A stretch of DNA of 45,530 nt from Caldimicrobium sp. (GTDB taxonomy: Bacteria; Desulfobacterota; Thermodesulfobacteria; Thermodesulfobacteriales; Thermodesulfobacteriaceae). The notes under the pieces were generated by a model that saw nothing but the letters and a program-made list of their open reading frames with translations, was not told the origin of the DNA and made no database searches. A program made the position numbers and the translations under genes. How positions within the stretch are numbered: the stretch's first letter is position 1; every line of letters starts with the position of its first letter. Below are positions 15,713 through 22,269 of this stretch, piece after piece. The stretch spans positions 1-45,530 of the forward strand of contig WYEG01000036.1 in NCBI GenBank assembly GCA_009903935.1, written 5' to 3'.

Positions 15713-16873
15713 TTAATACAGCCTCACATTACTCAATACTTCATCGATCAGCTTATCAACAGGCTGCAAAGCATCAAGCCTCTGCACCTTAAAGAGGGGA
15801 AGGAGCTTCTCGTAGTTTCCGGCAATCCTTACAAGCTTTTCCTCTTTCTCAAAGATAGAAAATTCGTTTCCTCTCTCCTTTAATCTCTTTACAGCCACCT
15901 CAACTGGTAAGTCAAAGTAAATCACCAGGTCAGGAGTTGGGGCAATGGTCTCATTAAGGATCAAAAGCTCTTTAAAATCAAAGCCTTCAGCACCTTGGTA
16001 GGCGATGGTTGATGGATAGTAGCGGTCAAGGATGACAAGCTTTCCTTCCTTTAAAGAAGGAATGATAAGGCTTTTAACATGCTCAAGGCGATCCTTGATA
16101 AAAAGGGAAAGCCTCTCCTCCTTGGGAAAATTCCCATTTTTTAAGGCTTCTCTTAATTTTTTTCCGTAGGCTCCGTTTGTTGGCTCATAGGAAAAAACAA
16201 ATTTAGGATTATTTTTTAGCCTTTCCACCAAGGCTTTATGCACTGTGGTTTTCCCTGCTCCGTCAATCCCCTCAAGGACGACCAAAAGCCCCGGTCTTAA
16301 AAATTCAAGCAAAAGCCTTTCACGCAAAAAATCCCTATTCTCTAAGGTTACTTCGCACAATAGAACCTTTTCTAAATTCCTTATCCGCTGTAAAAAGGGA
16401 TGGTCTCCCTTACCAACGGTAGCAATAAAAGGGATGTTTCTCTCTAAAACCTTCTCAAAAAAAGGAATAAACTTGGGAGATTTTAGCTCCATCTTCCCGA
16501 CCTCATCAAGGATAAGGACGACATCTATTTTTTCCGAAAGTTCATGCTCTAAGATAGAAAGCATTCTTTCCAAATTTTCAACAAGGACAGTGTAGCTACC
16601 AACCTTAGGTAGGTCTTTTCTTGAAAGATGTTTCCGGGCTAAGGGTAATGAGGAAGGAAAAACTTTTTTCGTTTCCCCAATCGGAACAAGGTCAAATCCT
16701 ATCCTATCCCGTTTGCCTTTAGTCTCTCTCACCTCTTCGGTAATGAAGCCAAAAAACTTAACCTTTGGAAAGGTCTTCTCTAAGATGTCTTCAAAATACT
16801 TAATGAGTGTGGTTTTACCAGACCGAGGATTACCTGTTATTAAGAGCCCTTTTCGGAAGCAAAAAAGACGCAT
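15713..16873 (-). CDS. tmk: THEP1-type NTPase fused to thymidylate kinase
   Basis: A 386-residue protein with two P-loop domains. Residues 1-190 look like THEP1 nucleoside-triphosphatase: Walker A GNPRSGKTT (14-22), FGFITEEVRE, and Walker B VVLILDEVGKMEL around D123-E124. Residues about 193-386 are thymidylate kinase: LVVLEGIDGAGKTT (P-loop near 202-210), SYEPTNGAYGKKLREAL, and the DRY motif in LDRYYPSTIAYQG (283-293). The second half makes dTDP from dTMP; the first half's physiological substrate is uncertain. Both active sites look intact. The start follows the Smr gene's stop with no gap, so the two are coupled. The fusion is unusual to my knowledge. Confidence 0.9.
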   Translation of the reverse strand: MRLFCFRKGLLITGNPRSGKTTLIKYFEDILEKTFPKVKFFGFITEEVRETKGKRDRIGFDLVPIGETKKVFPSSLPLARKHLSRKDLPKVGSYTVLVENLERMLSILEHELSEKIDVVLILDEVGKMELKSPKFIPFFEKVLERNIPFIATVGKGDHPFLQRIRNLEKVLLCEVTLENRDFLRERLLLEFLRPGLLVVLEGIDGAGKTTVHKALVERLKNNPKFVFSYEPTNGAYGKKLREALKNGNFPKEERLSLFIKDRLEHVKSLIIPSLKEGKLVILDRYYPSTIAYQGAEGFDFKELLILNETIAPTPDLVIYFDLPVEVAVKRLKERGNEFSIFEKEEKLVRIAGNYEKLLPLFKVQRLDALQPVDKLIDEVLSNVRLY

Positions 16874-17500
16874 CTACTTTTTGACCGGTCTTTGACTAAG
16901 AAGCACATAGGTAGCACCGAGACCGCCATCGCAAGGACGAGCTGAAGCATAGGCAAGAACATGCCTCCGGTATGGACCCTTTTCAAGCCAGCTTCTAAAA
17001 AGGGGCTTAAGCACTGGCTCTCCGTTTGGGGAGGATAGCCCTCTCCCATGAATGACAAGAACGCAAGAATACCCAAGCTCTATAGCCTTTCTGAAGAAAT
17101 CCTCAAGGGCTAAAAGAGCCTCTTCAACAGTAAGCCTTCTCAAGTTCAAGACGGCTTTAACTGAAAATTTTCCATCCCTAAGCCTTCTTAGGGTTTCATG
17201 GCTTACGCATTCCTTTTTGCCTTCGATGTATTCAGAGGTGAGAGGAAGATAAACTTCTAAAGGTCTGGGAGGCCAGATTGAACGCTCCTTATCTCTTCGC
17301 TTGCTTAAGACCTCCTTCACAACCTTTGCCACCTTTGGAGGTTCAGAAAAAACGAGGTTTTTATCCGTTAAAGGCTTTACCTCTCTGCGTAGTTCTTCCC
17401 AGTTATTAAACTTAAGGGGAATAGCCTTCTCAGGATGAACATACTCCTGAGAAGGCTTTACACCAAAGACCTCTCCAAGCTTGAGGAAAGGTTTTCGCAT
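16874..17500 (-). CDS. Smr-domain protein
   Basis: A 208-residue protein with an unassigned N-terminal half and a C-terminal Smr domain (about 115-205): LNLRRLTVEEALLALEDFF, CVLVIHGRGLSSPNGEPVLK, and VLAYASARPCDGGLGATYVLL. The HGRG loop and the glycine-rich end are conserved. The usual first motif, LDLHG, is degraded to LNLRR, losing the Asp and His. Smr domains nick or bind nucleic acid; this one may be altered. It precedes the THEP1-Tmk gene with stop and start codons abutting. Confidence 0.82.
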   Translation of the reverse strand: MRKPFLKLGEVFGVKPSQEYVHPEKAIPLKFNNWEELRREVKPLTDKNLVFSEPPKVAKVVKEVLSKRRDKERSIWPPRPLEVYLPLTSEYIEGKKECVSHETLRRLRDGKFSVKAVLNLRRLTVEEALLALEDFFRKAIELGYSCVLVIHGRGLSSPNGEPVLKPLFRSWLEKGPYRRHVLAYASARPCDGGLGATYVLLSQRPVKK

Positions 17501-17526
17501 CTTTTAATAGCTTTTTTAATAGCTTT
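17501..17526. repeat. Short AT-rich direct repeat before the Smr gene
   Basis: TTTTAATAGC occurs twice in tandem at a 14-base period across 17502-17525, followed by a third partial TTTT. It fills the gap between the lipoprotein and Smr genes. It may be slippage; no function is evident. Confidence 0.5.
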
Positions 17527-17871
17527 TTATTTCTTTAATCCCTTTTCAAAGACACGCTCTGCCTTTTGAGCAGCTGTTTCAGCCTTCTTTGCGGCCTCTT
17601 CAGCGCGGTTTGCTGCGGCTACAGCCTTGTCAGCTGCCTCCTTTGCCGCGCTTGCTTCTACTTTGACCGCATCAAGCTGGCTCTTTAGAGCGTTAACCTC
17701 CATCTTCAAAGCGGAAAGCTCGTTTTCGAGTTTTTTGCAGCAATCAGGCTCAGCTGGAGCTGGTGCTGGTTGAGCAGCCGCCTTCTCTGCTACCTGTGGT
17801 GCTGGACATTGACAAGCATAGAGCATAGCTAAACCGGAGAGCAAACCAACAAGCTTTAAACCTCTCTTCAT
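17527..17871 (-). CDS. Small alanine-rich coiled-coil lipoprotein
   Basis: A 114-residue protein with a lipoprotein signal sequence ending in the lipobox LYAC, Cys20 being the lipidation site. A proline/alanine linker (QPAPAPAEPDCC) follows, then a continuous coiled coil of about 65 residues rich in Ala, Glu and Lys (ELSALKMEVNALKSQLDAVK, then AEEAAKKAETAAQKAE). The shape resembles Lpp-like proteins that tether the outer membrane, but it lacks a clear Lpp C-terminus. A strong AAGGAGGT lies before the ATG. The strong RBS and own promoter suggest high expression. Confidence 0.82.
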   Translation of the reverse strand: MKRGLKLVGLLSGLAMLYACQCPAPQVAEKAAAQPAPAPAEPDCCKKLENELSALKMEVNALKSQLDAVKVEASAAKEAADKAVAAANRAEEAAKKAETAAQKAERVFEKGLKK

Positions 17872-17897
17872 GGCCCACCTCCTTGTGTTTTTATAGT

Positions 17898-17926
17898 ATT
17901 TTATAGTATATTACCCCTTGATGCAA
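17898..17926 (-). promoter_or_regulatory. Promoter for the lipoprotein gene
   Basis: On the minus strand TTGCAT (17921-17926), 17 bases, TAAAAT (17898-17903), with a second TATAAA-like box just downstream. The element overlaps the end of rtcB and leaves about 25 bases of leader with a strong Shine-Dalgarno. Confidence 0.45.
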
Positions 17927-19341
17927 CCAAGGGGAAGGAGCTTTGCCACCTTTTTGGTTAAGCCTGCTTTGCAGGTTGCTTCGATCACTTCGGAAACATC
18001 CTTGTAAGCCTCTGGTGCCTCCTCAGCAAGCCCCTTTTTAGACTTGCCCATAACAATTATACCCTTCTTTCTCAACCGTTCAACGATCTCATCAGCCCTA
18101 AAACTCTTAATGGCTTGGTTTCTGCTCATAGTCCTTCCTGCTCCATGACAACAGGACCCAAAGGCCTTTTCTTCTCCTTCCTTTGTGCCTACAAGAATGT
18201 AAGAGGCAGTCCCCATGGACCCGCCTATGATCACCGGTTGACCAACCTTACGATACTTCTCTGGAAGCCCCTTTCTACCTGGACCCCATGCCCTGGTTGC
18301 CCCTTTCCGATGCACATATAGCTTCATTCTCCTTCCGTCAACTTCGTGGTATTCTACTTTGCAAGTGTTGTGGCTCACATCATAAAGAAGAGAAAGATGC
18401 ACACCAGGGAAAAAGCTTTTAAAAACCTCTCTTACCAGATGGGTTATCACCTGTCTGTTAGCTAAAGCGCAGTTTATGCCGCAGCACATGGCTTTAAAGT
18501 AGCTCTGCCCCTCTTCGGAATTTATAGGGGCACAGACAAGCTCCTTTTCCTTGATGGGAATGCCGTATTTTTTTGCCGCCTTTGCTAAGATAGGGAGGTA
18601 GTCTGTAGCGATCTGATGACCTAAAGCCCTTGAACCACAATGGATGCTAACCACAACCTGCCCTTCAAACAGACCAAAGGCGTTAGCCACCTCCCTATCG
18701 TAGACCTCAGCTACATACTGAACCTCAAGGTAATGATTCCCTGAACCAAGGGTGCCAACCTGTCTATGCTGTCTTTTCTTTGCCTCCATGGAGACATAAG
18801 ATGGGTCGGCACCTGGCATGCAACCTCTTTCCTCGATGTATTCAAGGTCCTCAGGCTCACCATACCCCTTTTCAACCGCCCATTTTGCCCCGCCAATCAA
18901 AACCTCATCAAGCTGAGAGGGCGAAAGCTTTATCTCACCCTCCGAGCCAACCCCAGAGGGAACGGTCTCAAAAAGCTCTCGAACTAACTCTTCAAGGTAA
19001 GGCTCAACATCTTTTTTGGTCAAAGGTGAGAGAAGGGTTCTAACCCCGCAAGAGATATCATAGCCAACACCGCCAACGGAGATGACGCCGCCTGCATCCG
19101 GGTCAAAGGCGGCAACTCCTCCTATAGGAAAACCATAGCCCCAATGGGCATCGGGCATGGCTATCGCTGCCTTCACAATGCCAGGAAGCTCAGCCACATT
19201 GCTCAACTGCTCATACACCTTCTCATCCATCTCTTCTATCAGCTCTTTCGTGGCAAATATCTTCCCCGGAACTCGCATGTTTCCAGTCTTAGGTATTTCC
19301 CATTCATACTCGCTAACTTTTACCAGTTTTTTAAGCTCCAT
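17911..19341 (-). CDS. rtcB: RtcB-type RNA ligase (3'-phosphate/5'-hydroxyl)
   Basis: A 476-residue RtcB. It seals RNA 2',3'-cyclic phosphate or 3'-phosphate ends to 5'-OH ends using GTP and Mn2+. Conserved blocks include MPDAHWGYGFPIGGVAAF, GGVGYDISCGVR (metal-binding Cys), LGSGNHYLEVQ, VSIHCGSRALGHQ, and the guanylylation region GSCCHGAGRTMSR whose His accepts GMP. I choose the ATG at 19339-19341 because GGGGTG lies seven bases upstream; an in-frame TTG two codons earlier is too close to it. No archease gene is adjacent. Confidence 0.95.
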   Translation of the reverse strand: MELKKLVKVSEYEWEIPKTGNMRVPGKIFATKELIEEMDEKVYEQLSNVAELPGIVKAAIAMPDAHWGYGFPIGGVAAFDPDAGGVISVGGVGYDISCGVRTLLSPLTKKDVEPYLEELVRELFETVPSGVGSEGEIKLSPSQLDEVLIGGAKWAVEKGYGEPEDLEYIEERGCMPGADPSYVSMEAKKRQHRQVGTLGSGNHYLEVQYVAEVYDREVANAFGLFEGQVVVSIHCGSRALGHQIATDYLPILAKAAKKYGIPIKEKELVCAPINSEEGQSYFKAMCCGINCALANRQVITHLVREVFKSFFPGVHLSLLYDVSHNTCKVEYHEVDGRRMKLYVHRKGATRAWGPGRKGLPEKYRKVGQPVIIGGSMGTASYILVGTKEGEEKAFGSCCHGAGRTMSRNQAIKSFRADEIVERLRKKGIIVMGKSKKGLAEEAPEAYKDVSEVIEATCKAGLTKKVAKLLPLGCIKG

Positions 19342-19381
19342 AACCAATCACCCCTTTTTGCCATTTTATTTTAAAATATTA

Positions 19382-19410
19382 ATATTAATTAACTACGAAG
19401 GTTAAATCAA
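19382..19410 (-). promoter_or_regulatory. Promoter for rtcB
   Basis: On the minus strand TTGATT (19405-19410), 17 bases, TAATAT (19382-19387). About 40 bases remain before the ATG, including its Shine-Dalgarno. Confidence 0.4.
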
Positions 19411-19433
19411 GGAGAAAACAAAACTTAATTAGC

Positions 19434-20150
19434 ATGACCATAGAAGAGACGCCTTTTCTTCAAGGCAAGCTTTTAGTTTTTCAGCCAGATGAGGGCTATC
19501 GGTTTGGGATAAACTCTGTTCTTCTTGCAAACTTTGTAGAGCTAAGGAAGGGAGAGGTGGCTTTAGAGGTTGGGGCTTGTCAAGGGATCGTAAGCTTCAT
19601 CTTAGCCTTACGCTATCCTCATGCCAAGGTCTTTGCCTTAGAAAAAGAAAGGCTTTATATGGAATGTTTGCGAAAGGGAATTGAAGCAAACGCCTTCCAG
19701 AATAAGATTTTCCCTGTGCTTGGAAACTTTAAGCAAACTTGCTTTAAACCGAACAGCCTTGATGTGGTCTTTGCCAACCCTCCTTACTTTGAGGTTGGAA
19801 GGGGAAGAAGGAGCCCAAACACTTTTAAAGAGGTAGCAAGAAGGGATGATGCTTTAAGCCTTAAAGAGCTCCTTCAAGGGGCAAAGGCTCTTCTAAAAAC
19901 CAAAGGAAGGCTCTATCTTATCTTCACTGCCTATCGCACAACCGAGCTTATAAACCTCTTATATCAGCATGGCTTGACTCCAAAGGTCGTAAGATTTGTC
20001 CATTCTTACCCAGGAGACAGAGCAAGGCTCGTTTTAATTTGTGCCCAAAAATCTGCCGGAGAGGAGGTTATAGTCCTTCCCCCGCTTTTTATCTACAAGG
20101 AAAGAAAGGGAGATTACACCGAGGAGGTCAAGGAATGGTTGAAAGGATAA
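19434..20150 (+). CDS. TrmN6/YfiC-like tRNA (adenine-N6) methyltransferase
   Basis: A 238-residue methyltransferase. It opens with FQPDEGYRFGINSVLLANF, typical of the YfiC family, then SAM motif ALEVGACQGIVSFILA, FALEKE, and the catalytic NPPY in VVFANPPYFEVGRG. E. coli YfiC methylates A37 of tRNA-Val; the same type of N6-adenine methylation is likely here. A purine-rich AAGGAG lies about 20 bases before the ATG, too far for a normal Shine-Dalgarno. It overlaps the next gene by 16 bases. Confidence 0.85.
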   Translation: MTIEETPFLQGKLLVFQPDEGYRFGINSVLLANFVELRKGEVALEVGACQGIVSFILALRYPHAKVFALEKERLYMECLRKGIEANAFQNKIFPVLGNFKQTCFKPNSLDVVFANPPYFEVGRGRRSPNTFKEVARRDDALSLKELLQGAKALLKTKGRLYLIFTAYRTTELINLLYQHGLTPKVVRFVHSYPGDRARLVLICAQKSAGEEVIVLPPLFIYKERKGDYTEEVKEWLKG

Positions 20151-21205
20151 GGTTGGCTCAGGAGCTGCTTGACGAGTATAGGGTATCAGCTCTTCTTTTA
20201 ATGAGTTCGGCAAATGTTTTTTACCTTTCAGGTCTTAAAGCAAGCCTTGCCTATTTGGTGATCACAAAAGAAAAAGCCTACCTCCTTACAGACGGGAGAT
20301 ACTTTGAAAGGGCAAAGCCCTTAGCCCATGAACTTCTTGAGGTGCACCTTATCCTTGAAAACCCCCTGCAAACCCTGAAAAAATTCCTCCGCTCCCTTGG
20401 TGTTTCTTCTGTTGGAATAGAAGGAGATTATGTAACCATTGCGGTTAAGTCCGCCCTTCGCTCAAAATTTTATAAGCTCATCCCTTTGCTCTTACCCTTA
20501 AAAAAGCTCCGGTTAAAAAAGGATAAAACAGAGCGAGAGCTCATAAAAAAAGCGATAAATCTTACGGATAGAATATTTAAGGAGCTTTTAGATGAGCCTC
20601 TAAGCGGCGAGACTGAGCTTAGCATAAGAGGAAAAATCGTCAACAAAGCTTTTACTTTAGGCTCAACCGGGGAATCTTTTCCAGCCATAGTTGCCTTTCG
20701 GGAACATTCAGCCATACCCCACTGGGAAAGCTCAAGCACTAAGATTAACGGGAAGGGGGCTTTTCTTCTTGATTTTGGGGTTGTCTTTCAGGGCTATGTG
20801 AGCGATTTCACAAGAACGGTTTACCTTGGCAGGGCTGACGAGGAGTTTAAGAGGGCTTATCAATGGGTAAAGGAAGCCTACTTTAAAGCCCTGGAGACGG
20901 TTAAGGTTGGGCGGGATGTTAGGGAGGTTGACCTTGCGGTAAGGGATTACCTCAAGGAAAAGGGAGTGCTTAGCCATTTTACCCATTCGACCGGACATGG
21001 AGTTGGGATTGAAGTTCATGAACCGCCGAGGCTTTACTACAAGCTTAAAGAGGAGATTAAGATAGAAGAAGGCATGGTTTTTACCATTGAGCCGGGTTTA
21101 TACTTTCCGGGGAAGTTTGGGATAAGGCTTGAAAACATTGTGTTTGTTGAGGATGGGAGGGGTGTTGTTTACTCGGAGGTCCCTCTTGAATTGCTTGAAC
21201 TTTAG
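20135..21205 (+). CDS. M24-family Xaa-Pro aminopeptidase
   Basis: A 356-residue metallopeptidase that removes N-terminal residues preceding proline. The N-terminal creatinase-like domain (VSALLLMSSANVFYLSGLKA) is followed by the pita-bread catalytic domain. Its ligands are visible: Asp residues in LLDFGVVFQGYVSDFTRTV, His in HSTGHGVGIEVHEPP, and Glu in FTIEPGLYFPG and GIRLENIV. The ATG at 20135 is preceded by GAGGAGGT with six bases spacing. An open frame reaching to 20039 is just overlap with the upstream gene. The stop codon falls inside the next promoter. Confidence 0.92.
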   Translation: MVERIRLAQELLDEYRVSALLLMSSANVFYLSGLKASLAYLVITKEKAYLLTDGRYFERAKPLAHELLEVHLILENPLQTLKKFLRSLGVSSVGIEGDYVTIAVKSALRSKFYKLIPLLLPLKKLRLKKDKTERELIKKAINLTDRIFKELLDEPLSGETELSIRGKIVNKAFTLGSTGESFPAIVAFREHSAIPHWESSSTKINGKGAFLLDFGVVFQGYVSDFTRTVYLGRADEEFKRAYQWVKEAYFKALETVKVGRDVREVDLAVRDYLKEKGVLSHFTHSTGHGVGIEVHEPPRLYYKLKEEIKIEEGMVFTIEPGLYFPGKFGIRLENIVFVEDGRGVVYSEVPLELLEL

Positions 21206-21213
21206 AATATAAT
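21186..21213 (+). promoter_or_regulatory. Promoter for the tRNA-Gln/Ser/Thr-rsmE transcript
   Basis: TTGAAT (21186-21191), 16 bases, perfect TATAAT (21208-21213). It overlaps the end of the peptidase gene. Transcription would start right at the tRNA-Gln 5' end (21222). Confidence 0.55.
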
Positions 21214-21221
21214 TTTATTTA

Positions 21222-21296
21222 TCCGGGGTCGTCTAACTGGTAGGACATGGGACTTTGGATCCCAGTATCCTGGTTCGAATCCAGGCCCCGGAACCA
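21222..21296 (+). tRNA. tRNA-Gln (anticodon TTG)
   Basis: Acceptor arms TCCGGGG/CCCCGGA, anticodon stem TGGGA/TCCCA with loop CTTTGGA, T loop TTCGAAT. It is the only tRNA in this window with an encoded CCA end (21294-21296). Confidence 0.95.
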
Positions 21297-21314
21297 TTTT
21301 TAATGTTAAAGCTT

Positions 21315-21406
21315 GGAGGAGTGGCCGAGAGGTCGAAGGCGCTCGCCTGCTAAGCGAGTGCACGGGTGAAAAGCCCGTGCCGCGGGTTCGAATCCCGCCT
21401 CCTCCG
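21315..21406 (+). tRNA. tRNA-Ser (anticodon GCT)
   Basis: Acceptor arms GGAGGAG/CTCCTCC, anticodon stem CTCGC/GCGAG with loop CTGCTAA, long variable arm GCACGGG/CCCGTGC diagnostic of a class II tRNA, G discriminator. CCA is not encoded. Confidence 0.95.
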
Positions 21407-21424
21407 TTTGAGATATAGAAGCTT

Positions 21425-21497
21425 GCCGGCGTAGCTCAACTGGCAGAGCGTGGGATTTGTAATCCCAAGGTTGAGGGTTCAAGCCCCTCCGCCGGCT
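21425..21497 (+). tRNA. tRNA-Thr (anticodon TGT)
   Basis: Acceptor arms GCCGGCG/CGCCGGC, anticodon stem TGGGA/TCCCA with loop TTTGTAA, T loop TTCAAGC, discriminator T. CCA is not encoded. rsmE starts 10 bases after it. Confidence 0.95.
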
Positions 21498-21507
21498 CTC
21501 TCCTTTT

Positions 21508-22269
21508 ATGCCCCACTTCAAGGCTGGAAATCGTTTCTTTTTTGACTCATCAACTAATCTTCTTTCCCCCGAAGAAACTCACCATTTAGCTCGTGTCTTA
21601 AGACATAAACCAGGAGACCAAATCCTTGTCATCGATGGTCTTGGGCAGGAATTTCAAGCAAGAGTCTTAGCTATAGAAAGAACCAAGGAAGGGGAACAAG
21701 CTCGGGTTGAAATTCTAAAGCTCGTTCGTAAAGAGTTTTCACCAAGAATAAAGATAACAGCCCTCATTCCCATCCTAAAAGGTGACTTAACCGAGTTTTT
21801 GGTTGAGAAGGGAACTGAGCTTGGAGTTTGGCGTTTTATTCCTTTTTTTAGCAGACATACGGTTGTCAAGCCAAAGAAAAACCTTACTCAAAGGCTTAGG
21901 GCAAAAGCCATCTCAGCCTTAAAACAATCAGGAAGGCTTATCTTGCCTAAGGTCTGCGACCCAGCCGACCTAAAAACTCTGGTAGAAGCTATTCCAGCTA
22001 ATTCCCTTAAAGTCTTAGCCCATCCTCAGGGCGAGCTAAACCTTGAAAATTTGCTTAGTCTTTTTAAAAAAGAAGACCTCGCTGAGGTTTATTTAATTTC
22101 TGGTCCTGAGGGAGGTTTTTCGGAGGATGAGCTCTCTCTGCTGTTTGAAGCTGGGTTTAAAACTCTTTGCCTTTCCCCTTACATCTTAAGGGCTGAGACG
22201 GCAAGCCTTGTCCTCATGAGCTTAGCGCAAGCCCTAAGCCTTTCTTTTGCCAAGGATAAACTTTCTTAA
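21508..22269 (+). CDS. rsmE: 16S rRNA (uridine1498-N3)-methyltransferase
   Basis: A 253-residue SPOUT methyltransferase with an N-terminal PUA-like domain (HHLARVLRHKPGDQILVID) and a knotted SAM domain containing EKGTELGVWRFIPFFSRHTV, ALKQSGRLILPKV, LISGPEGGFSEDEL and LSPYILRAETASLVLMSL. These are the family hallmarks. The ATG is 10 bases after tRNA-Thr and preceded only by pyrimidines, so there is no Shine-Dalgarno; the gene appears to share the tRNA transcript. Its end overlaps the convergent ATPase gene by 36 bases. Confidence 0.93.
   Translation: MPHFKAGNRFFFDSSTNLLSPEETHHLARVLRHKPGDQILVIDGLGQEFQARVLAIERTKEGEQARVEILKLVRKEFSPRIKITALIPILKGDLTEFLVEKGTELGVWRFIPFFSRHTVVKPKKNLTQRLRAKAISALKQSGRLILPKVCDPADLKTLVEAIPANSLKVLAHPQGELNLENLLSLFKKEDLAEVYLISGPEGGFSEDELSLLFEAGFKTLCLSPYILRAETASLVLMSLAQALSLSFAKDKLS

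Noticed and set aside
15421-15792. Open frames on both strands in the repeat cluster, up to about 108 codons
   Set aside because: Their sequences are translations of the palindromic repeats; no family resemblance and no RBS.
21306-21521. Minus-strand open frame over tRNA-Ser and tRNA-Thr
   Set aside because: Again an antisense tRNA artefact, with no RBS.
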